A DNA stretch of 64,000 nt. Origin: Lates calcarifer (taxonomy: Eukaryota; Chordata; Actinopteri; Centropomidae). The first letter of the stretch is position 1. The number at the start of each line of letters is the position of its first letter. The notes beneath the pieces are model-generated. The model saw only the letters and a list, made by a program, of their open reading frames with translations, ran no database searches and was not told the DNA's origin. Below, piece by piece: positions 35,806 to 57,000 of this stretch. Where the stretch lies: the NCBI RefSeq assembly GCF_001640805.2, contig NC_066838.1, positions 679,030 to 743,029 on the forward strand, read 5' to 3'. Both the position numbers and the translations under genes were made by a program.

Positions 35806-36299
35806 CTAAATTTTGAGATTTACTAAGTCAAAGTTATGATACATACTACAGAACTGTATTTATTCATGTAAGTTTATTTTGACTAAGTAAGTCAAACCTG
35901 TGAGTGTAGGTCATAATTTCACCTGATAAATCTTTGTCAAAACTCAAACTCACTAAATCTAAATTCTGAAATGTATGATGCCAATGATAAATACATTTTT
36001 AAAAACTTTTACCATTCCAACCATACATTTTTTTCTGTGCCAGGGCTAAGATGGGAAAAAATAAAAAAGGGCTACATTCACACAAACAGCATTTTGGAAT
36101 AACTGTGGCAAAAACCTCTTTCTCCATAACTTCATAAGACTTCATTTACATTCATTTTATATGACAGCATTTTGGATATTGTGTTCACTGGAAAATGTTT
36201 AGCCCTGTGCTTCAAGATTTACAAGCAACTCCACAATGGATCTTGTTTGAAGGACAAGTATTGCTACATTGTGGAGTTACTCTTAACATGTTGAGTGAG

Positions 36300-36330
<31 letters not shown>

Positions 36331-37897
36331 CAAAAATGCTATAGCCTCCCTCAAGCTGAAACCAGCTTCAAACATTGTGACCTCAAGAATATCACCATAC
36401 TTACATATGAAAATATATTTTAAAAATTCAACCAAACCCATCTAATGTCTTGTGAATGCAGCACTCGAAGCAGCGGTGATGAATTAAACAAGAAACTGTA
36501 ACAGAACTGAAACTAAGGGCAGGGGGCAGGGCACTGACAGGGCCGAGTTTGACACCATTTACAACCACAGCTTTATCTCCAGGATCATGTGTGGCTATTT
36601 GTTATGAAACCATTATTTATTCCCACAAGCCTATATATGTCTGAGATTTCATTCAGACTCAAACTGAAATTTAACCAACTCAGCTGCATCTTTTCAAGGG
36701 TAAATCACACAACAGACTCAATGTTTTTTTATTATTAGGAACAATTTTCTACAGAAAGTTCCTAGTTTTTCTGCTGGATTACCCAAACTACAACAAAACA
36801 GTGGGAGGCTGATTACCATTGAGCTGAATGTGTTTAACAGCTGCTACATCTACATCAATAGTATTAGTTTAAGTTTGAATGGGAAGATGTATTTATCAAT
36901 TACATGTTTGTGGCATTAAAATGGTCAAATCAAGACATCGGTGGGATACTGGTGACTTCAGCTATGAGATACCACCCTCTCTGCCCCTGTTAAACCCACG
37001 CATGAACATATATTTTATTTTTCAGCCTAATAAGGCCCCCCACCCCATCCAAACATAAACTAATGAGCTGTAGGCCTGACTATACTGGAATTGGATCAAA
37101 CCTTACATAATATGCGAAAGATAACTGAGCACAAGTGGGTCATTACGAAAATGTAACAAGTCCTTTTTGTTTGTTCCACAAAATGCATCACTCAAATATT
37201 CCTGCTTGCAAGTATCGGTCTATGAAAGGACGACTCTAAGTTCCAAGATGTGACAGAGAAATAAAACAGAAACACCACAAAGCTCACAGTCTTTGGTTAG
37301 GTCATCTCAAGAAGCCAGCAGCACTTCAGAGAAGCCGCATAGTGAGCTCTTTTAGAAAACAAGATACATTTGGACAGAATCCCTGAAGAGCACCTGATTC
37401 ACTTCAAGTGACAACTTAATGCAATGTCTGAGTTGATAAGTCAACATAAAAGTGTAAATGGAGTGGATGTCCTGGTCTTGAAGGAGAGGAATCCATGGTA
37501 GGTCCAACACACTGGTGCTGGTTTCTAGAGAGGGAATGTAAATGATGCTGGTATCAGGAGTGAAGACATCCCACAGCATCCACTGGTTGAAAAGGCAAAT
37601 GGAGAGAATGACTTTAATCCCAGTTCAGTTTTCATGAATGAGCAGGAAGCAGAAAGGTACCCTCAGAAGCATTAGAGAATGTGAAGACCTGCAGAAATGA
37701 AGGCAGCGGTTCCTACGGTGGAAAGCAATGGGTGAAATTGAGCCCCTTTATTATTTGTAAAGTCCTGTGTGACAAGAATCCTCATCAGTCAGGTAACATG
37801 GAGATCAGGCAGTGTTCTCCTTTCAGGGCTGAAGTTCTGCAGGGGTTTGAACAACTCATTCACTTTTCATGGTTTGAAAAAGCCAGTCTGAAGGAGC
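35806..37897 (-). other. stk38: Probable stk38 3'UTR and flank
   Basis: The 2 kb downstream of the stk38 stop lack recognised repeats except an (AC)n tract near 36309-36331. Minus-strand AATAAA signals lie at 37747-37752 (only ~145 nt after the stop), near 37015 and near 36618. Which one is used cannot be decided from sequence. Confidence 0.35.
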
Positions 37898-44832
<6,935 letters not shown>

Positions 44833-46651
44833 GCTTTATCTGAGAATACACAAAGAAGACAAAGTGAGTGGAGAGCATGTCTGCAGTACAATATACCATT
44901 TGTTGATGCAGACTACTGGAAATTAATGTACATTCAGACTACTGCCACACAGGCAAAACACAACACTGCATGACTGAGGACTAATAGGTTGGATTGAAGG
45001 GCTGAAGGAAGCAGCACAGTTGACTACAAAGTTTACTTTATGAAAATGCAATAAATAATGTGATGGCTGGCCCAGGAAAAAAAGAGGAAGGATAGCTGCT
45101 AGCTCTGCTGCCTGAACCAAGCAATGTTGATAACATTGTGACAGTGCACTTATGAAGACATGATGAGGAAATATGACTTTTGCAAGCAATGATGGTGGAG
45201 TCCTTCAGTGAACTAGATGAGTGTTTTGAAACAAGCTGAAGTCAAATATGGTGGACTGACAATGGTCAAAAAGAAAAAAATAAGAACATGAAGAATAATT
45301 GTACACCAGGTGCATTTGTACCTGCAGCCTGTACAGTTAATTCATTTTGCTTGTGAGAGAGCCATTTGCAAATATTTAGTCATCACAGAAACTGTAGTAA
45401 ATCAGTTATATCATTGCAACCAGAGCTTTTACCCACTGTTAAACCAATTTGGATATTTTTTGCTGTTAATGTTAGAAAATGTAAGAACAGAACTGAGGAG
45501 CTAAAAGCATAATCATCGTGCAGAGAGATGAGTGTAACGAAAAATAGAAAAAATGCAGTTGACATTAATAAAAATCGCAAAATACAGCGAGGGAGACGGA
45601 AACTTCATTCATGAAGTTAGCACGTTTCCCTGGTTCAATAACAATAGTAAGTGACAGATTTATTACAGGGTTCATAATAAGGAGGGAAAAAAAGACCTGT
45701 GTTGTGTTGGACGTGTGCAGGTATGAGACACACGGATGCTGTGTTCATACAGACAGTTCTTCATGGAAACCATGGTGGTGTCATAGTTCTACTTTAGAGC
45801 TGGGGATATAGGCGGAAACGGAGAACAGGGGCCTCCCTAATGATGAAGTTTACAAGTGTACAGAATTTTAACGAGAGCTCATCGTCTTCCACAAAAGATA
45901 AACAAGATATATACAGCATTGGTAGCTGTTCAGAAAAGTTGAATGATGAAGTTTAGTTAGATTTGGTTTATTTCGCTTCTGAAAAGCAGACGCACCCAGC
46001 CAATGTCAACAACACGTAGTCTAAGAAGTTGATCGTTTCGGTTGCAACGTAGCCATTTCATGCCATTAGTTCCCCACGGAGCAAAGGATTATGAAGAGAG
46101 AACAATTTAACTCACCAATCTACGCACTTTAACGTAATCTTGGTTCAACTATAGCTGATGGTGGTCAATATGCTTAGTTTCCGTTAACCTCTAACCTAAA
46201 AAACACAAGCTTTAACTCGCTAACAGTAGTTAGCTTGCTAGTTAGCTATTAAAGTTCCTGGCTGCGTGAAGTCAGCAGAGAAAGTACGAACTACACCGGA
46301 TAGTTCATTCAAAATAAAACTCTCCAGTTTTTCGGAAAGATCGTTTCAACTCCGATTCGTTGTTGTGAGTTTTACTTTGAAAGCTTTCATCGGAAAACCT
46401 GGATTTCCATTTTTACGAACTTGACAAACCGAAGTTACCCAAAAGCAAACAACGAAGGGAAAGTTAGCTAGTCAACGTTAGCTACTTATCTGCGAAAATA
46501 CCTCGAGTTATTTGTTTTTGGAATACACCGGGAGAAGACGAGTACGTTGGCAGATCATTTAGTAGGATGATTATCTAAAGTAAACGCCCAACATGTTGTC
46601 TTTTAGTCCTTTTATTCAGTCTTTATTTTGACTTGGCCTTTGTTCCCTTAC

Positions 46652-46770
46652 CTTGGTCGATGGTGTGATATCTGCCGTCTCTTCCTCTGCGTCACCATCA
46701 GCTAGAACTCAGCATGACACTTCACTGGCCGAACCCTCTTCTTCTTTCAGCTTTTACGGCACTCGGCCTC
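46652..46770 (-). promoter_or_regulatory. stk38: Putative non-coding first exon and promoter of stk38
   Basis: The exon with the stk38 ATG begins at a CAG acceptor (exon base 44839) only 7 bases upstream of the start codon, so at least one non-coding exon must exist. A strong minus-strand donor CCAAG|GTAAGG lies at 46652/46651, preceded by a GC-richer stretch (GTGACGCAGAGGAAGAGACG). The 5' limit near 46770 is a guess. No TATA box was seen. No other part of 44840-46900 contains a better candidate that I noticed. Confidence 0.4.
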
Positions 46771-46859
46771 CAAACGCAGCATTACTGCCGCCTCCTGGAT
46801 TCAAACTGCCCCAATCCCCAATGTCCGTTTCTTCTGTAGTCGTGCACATCACCTAGTGG

Positions 46860-47800
46860 CTGAAGAGCAGTGCCTGATTTAATTTGCCTAACCTCGTCTT
46901 TTGAAACCGTGGGTGATATTAAATGAGTTAATGTGATTGATATTATTATTATTATCTATCAAATGAATATGAGCTTTAATATCAATATAACTGTATTTCC
47001 GAGCTGTTATTTTAAAAAGCATTTGAACTTTACACCAAACAAAATAATGTTTTCATTCTTCAGTGAGTTAAAATCAGCGTTAACGTGAGCCACGTGTTTT
47101 AGAAATCTTAAAAACCTGATGATTCTTATATCCTGTCCAATTAGTCTGTATCATCTCGTAAATATGGACTTTTGTCTTCCGCTGCCGTTTTACCATCTTA
47201 TGGCTCTTAAAACGGTATGTCACACTGCTCGACCTCTCATTGACACAATACTGACATATACCACTGCCGCTCATTATATACCGATGCTTTGCACGTTATG
47301 GACACCATAGATGACATTTCTGGTGATGGTGCACAGTGACGGAAATGACTTGTGGGACCACATCAGTCCCAAAGACAAAGCACAGCATTTACGTAGTGAA
47401 GCAGCCTCTTCGTGCCTGGGTCCCTCACATCTTAATCTGACCGTGCTTGTGAGATTAGTGACCATTATCAGTACACTCAAAAACAAACCAAATCTAGCAT
47501 GCACTGAGACATGTATGATTGTGCTTAATTTTGTAATTGTATCAGAATGTATTTAACGATATATAATCAACACGTCACAGGAAATTAGGCTACTTATACA
47601 GTATACCTTTGGGTATAAGAAGATTTTAGTTACTTGTCAGTCAAGTCAAACACAAATTAGAAACAGAGTGAAAAAAGAATGAAAGAGAATAATCATCAGA
47701 TATATCAACATGCATAAACCAACAAAGATAACAGATTACCAACCACTGGAGTATAGTTGGCCTAAAAATCTGAAACTGCAGGTGCCTTGACTTCAAAAAA
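46860..47800. other. Intergenic between stk38 and dennd2d, nothing recognised
   Basis: About 1 kb without a gene. The frames at 47080-47556 on both strands carry no motif. Confidence 0.4.
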
Positions 47801-47806
47801 CTAATC

Positions 47807-47812
47807 TTTATT
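47807..47812 (-). terminator. dennd2d: Candidate poly(A) signal of dennd2d
   Basis: A minus-strand AATAAA lies about 240 nt downstream of the dennd2d stop codon (48052-48054), a plausible 3'UTR length. It is the nearest canonical hexamer I noticed. Confidence 0.5.
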
Positions 47813-48051
47813 GAAATGATTTTCTGCTCATCAGCGACACACTTTGGCCACAGGCCAAGGACTAACACGCGGAACTGAATCTGAAATTCTGCCAGTGTTT
47901 CACAGAGTAGCAGCATGATAACCATACAGTAATTCACACATTGTTACATACATATTTAAAACCAAACTGACACAGGAAATGAAACACACAGTACAACATT
48001 CACATCTTTCCTCTGTACTCCTTTATATACACCCAGGGTCCCCACTGAGAA

Positions 48052-51000
48052 CTAGTGTTTCTTTGTCTTGTCCCTTTTCTTCTTCTCTTGGTATTCAAGG
48101 ATCTTTTTGTGAAATATTCCTGCAGAACAGAGGACAGGAGCATGAGGCAGTGCACTGTAAAAAAGTTATTCCAACAGGAGCTCAAGTTTCAAGACTCAGT
48201 AATTTAGGAAATTAAATATGAATGGTTCTGAATGTGATACACAATTTCATAAACAACAACATAATTAATAATAAGGTTGAGTTGATTTATTGCTGCGTTT
48301 TTTTGTGTGGACATAGATTGTTTAACGTTTTTAAAATAAGGAACTGTACACATTCCAGCTGTAGTTATTGAATGTAAACAAAGAGCAGTGACTTTTAGTA
48401 GTGTTAATATTCACCAAAAGGAAAAAAATTGATGACCTAGTCTCAAAATGATAAGATCTTATATGAGATAAAGATCTCGTAACTAGGAGAAGTATGGCCC
48501 ACTCAGCCCATGTGGCTGTAGGAACGGTTAGTTAAAGAGGGGCACACATGATTTTGGTTTAATATTAATGTTTTAGTCTTGAGTTTGAAAAAATAAGCAG
48601 CTCAAAAGAGAAATACTCCTCCAATCCTCCAGCTCTGGCTTTTAGCATAATTTCCTTATACCAGAATTAATGAAATCAGATGCTACAATGCTAACCATGA
48701 AATCTTTCCCATAATAGGAAGAAGAGAATGTCTGGACTTTTATCATTACACTTTTTAAAAAACTGCACAAAATCAACATTATTAAGAGCATCTCATGTTA
48801 GTTAGAGCTGAGAGAAAATAAGAACCCCTTACACACCTGGGCTGTCATTGGTTATTGAAATTCCATTACCATTCATAGAAGATCAGCTGGAGCTTGGTGC
48901 GTGGATTTTGAGAGGGACAAGAGTTTTAAGAGACCAGCAAACCCCTCGAGCTTAAACCTGCTGGTTTTTATATGAGCAGCCGTCATTATTGCAGAAGGCC
49001 AGCTCCTCAGCAGGAGTATACTCCTGTGTAGGAGGGCTCCCTCCTGTCAGCAATGTCAGTTCATTTCATTGTACGTTTGTGTACCAATGTCTTTAAACCA
49101 CAGAGACTGGTTGAAGCACTAAAGCCTTGTACTATGCATATGAAAAAAAAAATTACTAATCTGCTTTGAATTATGTTTTATTTTCATATTTATCTTTTAT
49201 TTAGTGCATTTGACACCTCTGAGGTTGCAGCTGAAAGAGTAAGGCCCAAGTTAAGAATGATGACATTAGTAGCAACACATTCATTTAATGGAATACACAA
49301 ACGTAATTACAGTCAGATCTACTCTGGCCCAAATGATAGGGCAGGGATATTACAAGTCTATTAACTTACTCATTCACAGTCAGCTATTTTTTTGTTGTTC
49401 TTCCTGCATTTGGTGGTTGCAACAGTCTTGCTTTTAGCTTGGACTGTGTGTTTAACTTATTCATATTTGTCTAATATTATAGTTTGTAAAATATGCTGCT
49501 CTGCTGGCGGCAGACTTGTCCATGTTTGCAACTGGTCATACGCTGCAAACACCGCCCCTTTCATAAGAACACTTTCATAGCTAGACAGAGAGAACCTGCA
49601 TAGACTTACTGAGTAAGAAACCACCATCGAATGACTGTTCAGTGTGACTGCAGTTGTTGGGTGTAGCAAAGCCATAGTGAAGGAATAGTACAAGCCTCCT
49701 CTAAACTTGTACTACACAAGCCTCTGGACCTAGATCACCATAATCATTTTGAAGTTGGAGTGTTCTGAGTGTATGTGTGATGTCTTCACAGTCCTCACCT
49801 TGCTGTGGTCCAGGCTGCTGCTGCTCCACCTCCTGGATAAACAGGTCAAACATCTGCGTCTGGATGAACTTCTTGACAAAGTGCCGCGTGGTCTTGGATT
49901 CAATGGCCTTGTAGAAGCTTCTCTTTTCAAACACCCCACGCTCTCCAGCATGACTGTATTTCACATACGAGGCGTAATGGCCAACTGTTTTCACAAAGAA
50001 ATGCAGGAAGGCTTCTGACACCACCCGGTTAAGCTCTTCCACCGCTGAAAAAAAAAGGACAGAAAACATTTGTGATGATGTAACTATGTTTCTGTTTCTA
50101 ACGGGCTGATTTTTGTTGCAATTTACTCACTTGATGTTTGTTGTCTTGTACATAGTGCCTCTAGTATTTCAGTTTTGAGCTTCGGGGGCAGAATAGAGTC
50201 TTCATCACCAATCTGGAAAAGGAGGATTTAATATTTTACACAAATATCTACCTTTTGACAAAATGGCTGCTTCCTGTGAATTTATAATTGATAACCAAAA
50301 AAGTAACTACATTGTTGTTGATAAAACACTTACTGAAACAATGAAGGTCTCCGTTTTCTCCTCAGACAAGTCAACCACCAGCAGCTGTGTTACAGAAAGA
50401 AGAAAGGGGCAGAGTAGAGAGGTCATTCTAACATGAATTCACTAGTAATATCATTCAAACACACAAACCCTGCCTTTGTACAAACAACGTTATGGTTGCT
50501 TTTGTGATGCTCTGTTGTGTTCTCAGTAATAACTCACATCACTCTGGTCAGTGACCAGGTCCAGCAGGCGTTTTTGGACTCCCAGCAGGTAGGGGGTGGG
50601 TGCCATCACCACATCGATCAGGATTTCCGGAACAATGGAGATGAAGGTGTGCTGCCAGGTGAAGGGATAAAGGAGGGCTGCTACTGCATGAATGACTTGG
50701 GATAACGTACTGCAGAGAGACATGACATCAGAGCTGATTATAAACAAACTGTCCAGGTTCGATTGTATAAAATCATTTAACTTCTTCCCTTCACACATTA
50801 TACTAACTGCATAGATTTGTTAAATATAAAGACCTTCAAGGAGAATGAGGGATTACACTCTTTATGTGCTGAGAGGCTTTTGATAAGAAACATAAACAAA
50901 AACACTGAGTTTCAAACATGGAGGAAATGAGTTTGCACTCAACAGAAAACAGAGAAAATTACATAAAGACCCCTCTGTAATATCAGCCTTTAAAATAAAA

Positions 51001-54000
51001 GCCTAATTCTTTCCTAAAGAAAGGGTAAAGGAAGTATGAGTATGATGTTAGAGGTGCAGCTAGGTGAACAAATATTAATCATACAGGCACATTACCCAAC
51101 TTCAGTTCATTTCTAAAGGTCCTGTGCAATAATTCATTGTTACAGTTGATTGACTTTATTGAGGATAAAATCTTATCATGAAATTGATCTGCAAATGCTG
51201 TACAAATCATCAGTTTTTCTTCTTTATTTATGTCAGCAGGACAGGGAAAGCTATGGTTTTCTCTCAGCTATCATTGCTGCGGATATATGGAAACAAAATA
51301 AAGATAATGGTGTGCAGTAATCAGCAAAAGTCAAGTATCTGTTTCCACATCAGTCCCAAGTGATTCGCAAAGATGATCTCAAAACAACTCATGCAACAAT
51401 ACTGGGAAAGTGACCACTGAGGATCTAATAATCAACTAATGATTATTTTGATTAATCTGTTTTTTTTTTTTAACATTTGATTAATTGATTTTCAATCAGA
51501 AAATAATGATGCATGTCTACATAATTTTCAAGTGCCATGTTTTGTCCAACCAACAGACAAAAACCCAAAGATATTCAGTTTGCAATCATATAAAATGGAG
51601 AAAGTGCCAACTGAAACATTTGTGACTGATGGATGACATCAATTCAAATCAAAATCACTTATCAAAATTCTTGCCAATTAATTTTCTGTTCAGGAACCAA
51701 TCACGACAGTCCAGCAGTCCAAATGTTTGGGGACCACCTTATGATCATTTCTTTTAATGCCAACATTGATGTTATTTATAAAAAGACAAATCAAATATTA
51801 GTTTTCATAAGGATGCTCAAAAGTGCTGTACTTCTGTACGTCTTTTATTGAATAAGCTTGTATGTCTCCATGGCATCTTTTGTATGTGAGTGTACAGGTC
51901 AGTGTGCAATACCCCAGTTCATCAGCGATGAAGATGATCCGTCTCTCCAAGACAGCGGCAGCAAACACCTTCAACACATCCTCATCTTTCAGGCAGTTGA
52001 AAAGTGTGGCGAAGTTGACGTGTTCCAGCCAGGAATCCAGTGGACGGGTCAGACTGATGATCTAGTGGAAAGTGACCACTGTCACAAATATGCCAACAGT
52101 GATACCTGCATGTCATCACTTCACTGACAAGTCACTGACTTTCAGCTCTTACTACAGTGCTATCTGATTCTGAAGGCACTATGGCCTTGTTTAGTAAGGC
52201 AGAATGAGATTAGTTAGTTAGTTTTAGAGCCTTTCGTGATTTATTCCTTCCACTTTATATTATTGCACATAATTAGAGCAGCACCCTTGCTACCATCATG
52301 AATGAGTCTTTACATAGTTAGGGAACCATGTCTTTGTTCTTCTCTCACCAAGAGGGCTAGTCACAGGAGCACTGTACTGTAGCACAAACAATGGCCAGAA
52401 TCAGTGAATACCTGAGATGACTGAGAGCTGTTGAAACATGGCATGTGGCCTGATGGGAGAAGTGTTTGGTTTCTGCTCTGACATAAAGCTTGGGTAATGC
52501 ATGACAGGTTCAGACACAACTCTACACAAACACACCCACCTTGAGGATTTCACATGTCACTGGGTTGCACTCTGTGTAGGTTTGTGTGAGTATTTTCTTA
52601 TTCTTTCAGCCTGTACATTCTACCTCACAGCCATTCAGAGAAATAGAGGAGGAGGAGTAATGACACTGCAGCTTCTGCATTCATGCATCAATTCTGAGGA
52701 GCTGGGGACTCCATCTCCATAGTTCTTTGGAACTTAACAAGAAGGCAACAGTTAAAACTTTCAGTTAATTGGCTCACTGTTTTCCTCTTGTGTCACTTAA
52801 TGTAGTCATACTTCCCTCCAGCTTGGCTGAAGTCCCAGCTGAAATCTGTGACATACCTACTTTTGAAATATTTTTGAAGCCAAAATTTAAAGGAAGACCA
52901 TGGTTTATCACAGTCTGGGTTGAATCTTTGTATTCTGATGAAACTATTATAAACTGAACAGTAAAATCAAGCTTTTCTGAATATTTTAAGAGAAACCCTG
53001 ATTTAAACCCATCAAGTCATCAACTGCCACCAAGACAAAAAATAAATTAATGGATCTGCTGGTGTTTACTGTATCATAAAAAAACACAGACAGACTTTTG
53101 ACTGTGTATCATTAAACCTTCTGTGGGCTGTCATGAACAGAAGGAGGGGTTTTGATCTGACCTCAGTGCCCGACTCAGGAATGAAGCTCTTAATCTCCAC
53201 AGTGTTTCCCGGAGCAGGGAATGGGGCCTCCCGCAGCTTCTGCATGAATGGGTAGATCATAGCCATGGAGATCTGCCGCCGCTTCTCCACCTCATCAAAT
53301 ATCTACACACACACACAGGCAAACACAGTCATGATACAGTACTGATAAAAACTAATATTATCCAAGTCATTCTTTATGAAATTCTGAATTTATGAAAACA
53401 GAAAAAAGGACTTATATAAAGATATAGGTATTCTCTCACACTGGGATGACGTGATTTAAATTAAAGATCTTTTATAAAACAAGGCTGTGAAAAAGCTTTG
53501 AGGGATGGAGTTAACAGTACTATACAAGTACAGCAAATTCTTTTCAACACCACCAGCTCCATCAGTACAGTAACAGACAAATCAGTCTGCTGAGAACACT
53601 TTCATCTTGTAACCTGCTGGTAGGCTTCACAGAGGTTTCACAGAATTACAACAATCTGTAAAATTACTAATAGAGATACATGTAAACATCTAAGTTAGTC
53701 AACTTTAGCTTATGTTTTCAAGATGAAGAAGAGATATAATATCAGGCAGGACATGCTTTATTGCCAGACTGCAGTTCTGAACTTACGTACATAGCGCTGA
53801 CCATTGTCAGGCTTTTATTTATTCAGTTAACTTTATAACTTCAGTTATATTACTATTATAATTATCATCTGTTCACTTCAATTATATTACGTGACAACAT
53901 AAAAGTCTAAGGGAGGTTTCAGAGAATAATTTACTCACATCAAATCTTTGCTCCAACTGAGCTTTGAGTGTGACGCACACCACTAAACAAACATAAAACC

Positions 54001-57000
54001 TTCTAGTTAGACATCAGAGCAAGACGTCCTTGACACACTTATTATTCTGTTAATATTAAGCCACCACAGAGCTCCTCTTACACACAAAACTAATACTGAA
54101 CATAGAATTCTATATTATTCAATTCAGATATGTCAGTGGAAGTACCAGAGTACCAGAGTAGTACTCGTTATTGATATAATACTGTGCAAAAGATTTCAGC
54201 ACTTTAGATGTTTAGATTCTCACTCATTAGGAGGGGTCTGACCGGTGCCAGAGAGTTAAGTTAGTTGTTATGTTAAGTGAACTTCAAGCAATGTGAATAT
54301 GGAGCACTTGATCTGACACAGTGTTTGGTTTTATCCAACCAAGAGTCTAAAACCCAAATATTCAGTTTACTGTCACACAAGAGTAAGAAAACTGGCAAAT
54401 CTTTACAACTGAGAAACTGTAACGTGGGCTGCAGACCTGCAGGAAGACCACGTAAATTACAAATTATAGCTGTCTCTGCCTACTGCCATTCCCATTTTCT
54501 TTTTTGTAAAGGTAACACCTACAGTATATCTGTTTCAATAATCAACTCTATCAATTATAGCACAGCATTAAATACCTGATAAAAACAATAGAAAATGTGC
54601 AGAATTGTTTTATTCTCACCAGCAATAGAAAAAACAAAACAATGAAGGCTAAGGAATGATAAAAATTTAAATATAAATCTGATGTCAAAAATATAAGATA
54701 CTAATTATTACCATTATTTTGACATGATCACAGACCAACTTCAGAACGTTTATCAGTTCATGTTGTGGATTTTCTTGAAAAAAAAAAAATCATTCATTCA
54801 TTCATTCATTATCTATACTGCAACGATTAAGCAGTATAGGCAGGGAGGCAATTGTATTGGGGTGATAGACACACCTCATTTTGTGTTTTCCATGTAATGG
54901 TCTCACTGTGTACAGTGTGCCTTACATATTGGGGCACTCATGTAAATAACAATATCCCTAACTTATTGTGAGTAGTGTAAATTAGAAACAGGTAGGCAAT
55001 CTCTGACATACTGCAATGCAGTCCAGTATACTGTATATCTGTGCCAGATGAACTTTGACAACCTGTAGCTTCACCACCATCAACCCAGCAAGTCAGTCAG
55101 TGTTTACTGCAGTGAGCAGAGCTGACTTATGGTGCTCAACTGCATGTAAGGAATGTCTAGTTTTACCTTCAATGCACCAGATCATTTTAACAAAATGTTC
55201 TGATAATGCTTTTTATACGGTCACTACTAAAGGTCTGTCCTTCCTGCTACAATCAACTAGGGCTGCCCCTGAAAATTCGATGACTCAAGTCATCTGTCAG
55301 GAGTCAAGTTAAAACTGGCTGACAGTGTCAGCAGCCCGGCAGGAAAATTATTGCTGCTGCTGCAATGTCACGAGCTTGCAAATAAACAACTCTGCAGAGG
55401 GCTTTTAATTTGAAAAAATAGTTACAGGAAGTGGAGACAGTGGTGACACCCACCTGAGGCAAGAAGGAGACAGAGAAGGAAGAGAGCGAAACTTTAAGTA
55501 GCGGAGTTATGTAGTATTAAGTTAGATTTTGTATCATTGTATCATATATTCACCGTACTCTTCTTTATCAGCTATGTCTCTTTTTCTCTCTGTGTGCCTG
55601 TCATTATCCTATCTTATCTTCTCAATCCAGAATTCCTTTCTGTTTATGTGCTTTACAAAAGGTAGAAAACAGAGCCACCACATCCTGTACCGTTTGTTGT
55701 TTTTCTGACATTTTCCTCTCAATTTCTGCAAAGCAATCTTCATCAGTGATACATTAAAGGTATTTCCACACAAAGTCCAAATAGGTTTTAAATGTTGTTT
55801 ATGCCTACCTAGTTCATATGTTATGTAGTGAATGACATGAGTTATCAGCACAGGCTCAGCTCGTTGTAAAAACAAAAGCTGTCAAGATAAAGGCTACAGA
55901 CAGGCACAGGAAAGAGTTTTTTTCACTCATAGAACACAAAGAATTGTGTCTTGGATTTAGTGTGCATTTTTCTCATATGAAATTCATAACATTTTTTTTG
56001 CTAAAATTCTTTGTGGAGGAGCTTTAACTACGGTATACTGTTTGCCTGAGGAAAGAGTAGACAGATATATAGTTTCTCCAGCCACCTCTTTTCACTTGCC
56101 AGTGATGAACTTCAGTGGGTTGGTGTAATGTTCAAGAAAATTTGCCCCTCCACCGCCAGCAGAGTAAATATTATTACCATGTTTAACTGGGTCTGTGTAA
56201 CATCAAAAAAAGGCTTCAAAAATTCTACTACCCACAGTGTGGCCAATTACTAGTCAAGTACTGAAACTGTGAAGTACATATCGAGGGCAAGAGCAGTAAA
56301 CTCACTGGTCGGAATGACTGAACTAGGTGATAAAATAAAGGAACAGCAGATAAGACACTAGCAGCTGTCCCCTCATCAGTCTCTGGGTTTCAGAGGAAGT
56401 GGACAAATTTTGCTACAATATCAGACAGTTCTTAACAAAATACTATTCTGTATGTTAGTAAGTACAGTTAATCCACATCAAGACATAAACTGAAAGACAC
56501 TATCAATAATTTGATAGTTTTTTTTAAATGTTAAGTTGAACTGACCTTGGAGAAGAGGCCAAAACAAGCCAGACTGCTGATGATGCAGTACGCCTCAGGT
56601 GGGCGAGCTCCTTTTCCTCCTGGCTGCAGGTTGGGTAGTGAAAATAGAGAATATTTAATGAGCAATAGGAAATGACTTCTAAATGATGACAAACAGTTTC
56701 AGACTGCGCACTGACCAGTAACCTCCTGCAGTATCCATTTCTTCTGCTGCCATCAATCTCAGTCAGAACAAAGGAGAAGGTCTCACTGCAGACAGAAGAG
56801 GAAAACATAGAACAATGGATTTACACTGATGTACAGTTGTATGCTAAAGTTTAGGTCCCAGACGCAAATGGCTTTAATTTTTGTGGTGAAAAGAAGTAAA
56901 TAAAACCCCTTCAACAAACAGACATTAAAATAATCTTTTCTTCAAATGTTAATGCACTGTTATTATTTAAAGTTAAGGGTTAAAGTTGGGGCATCTTTCT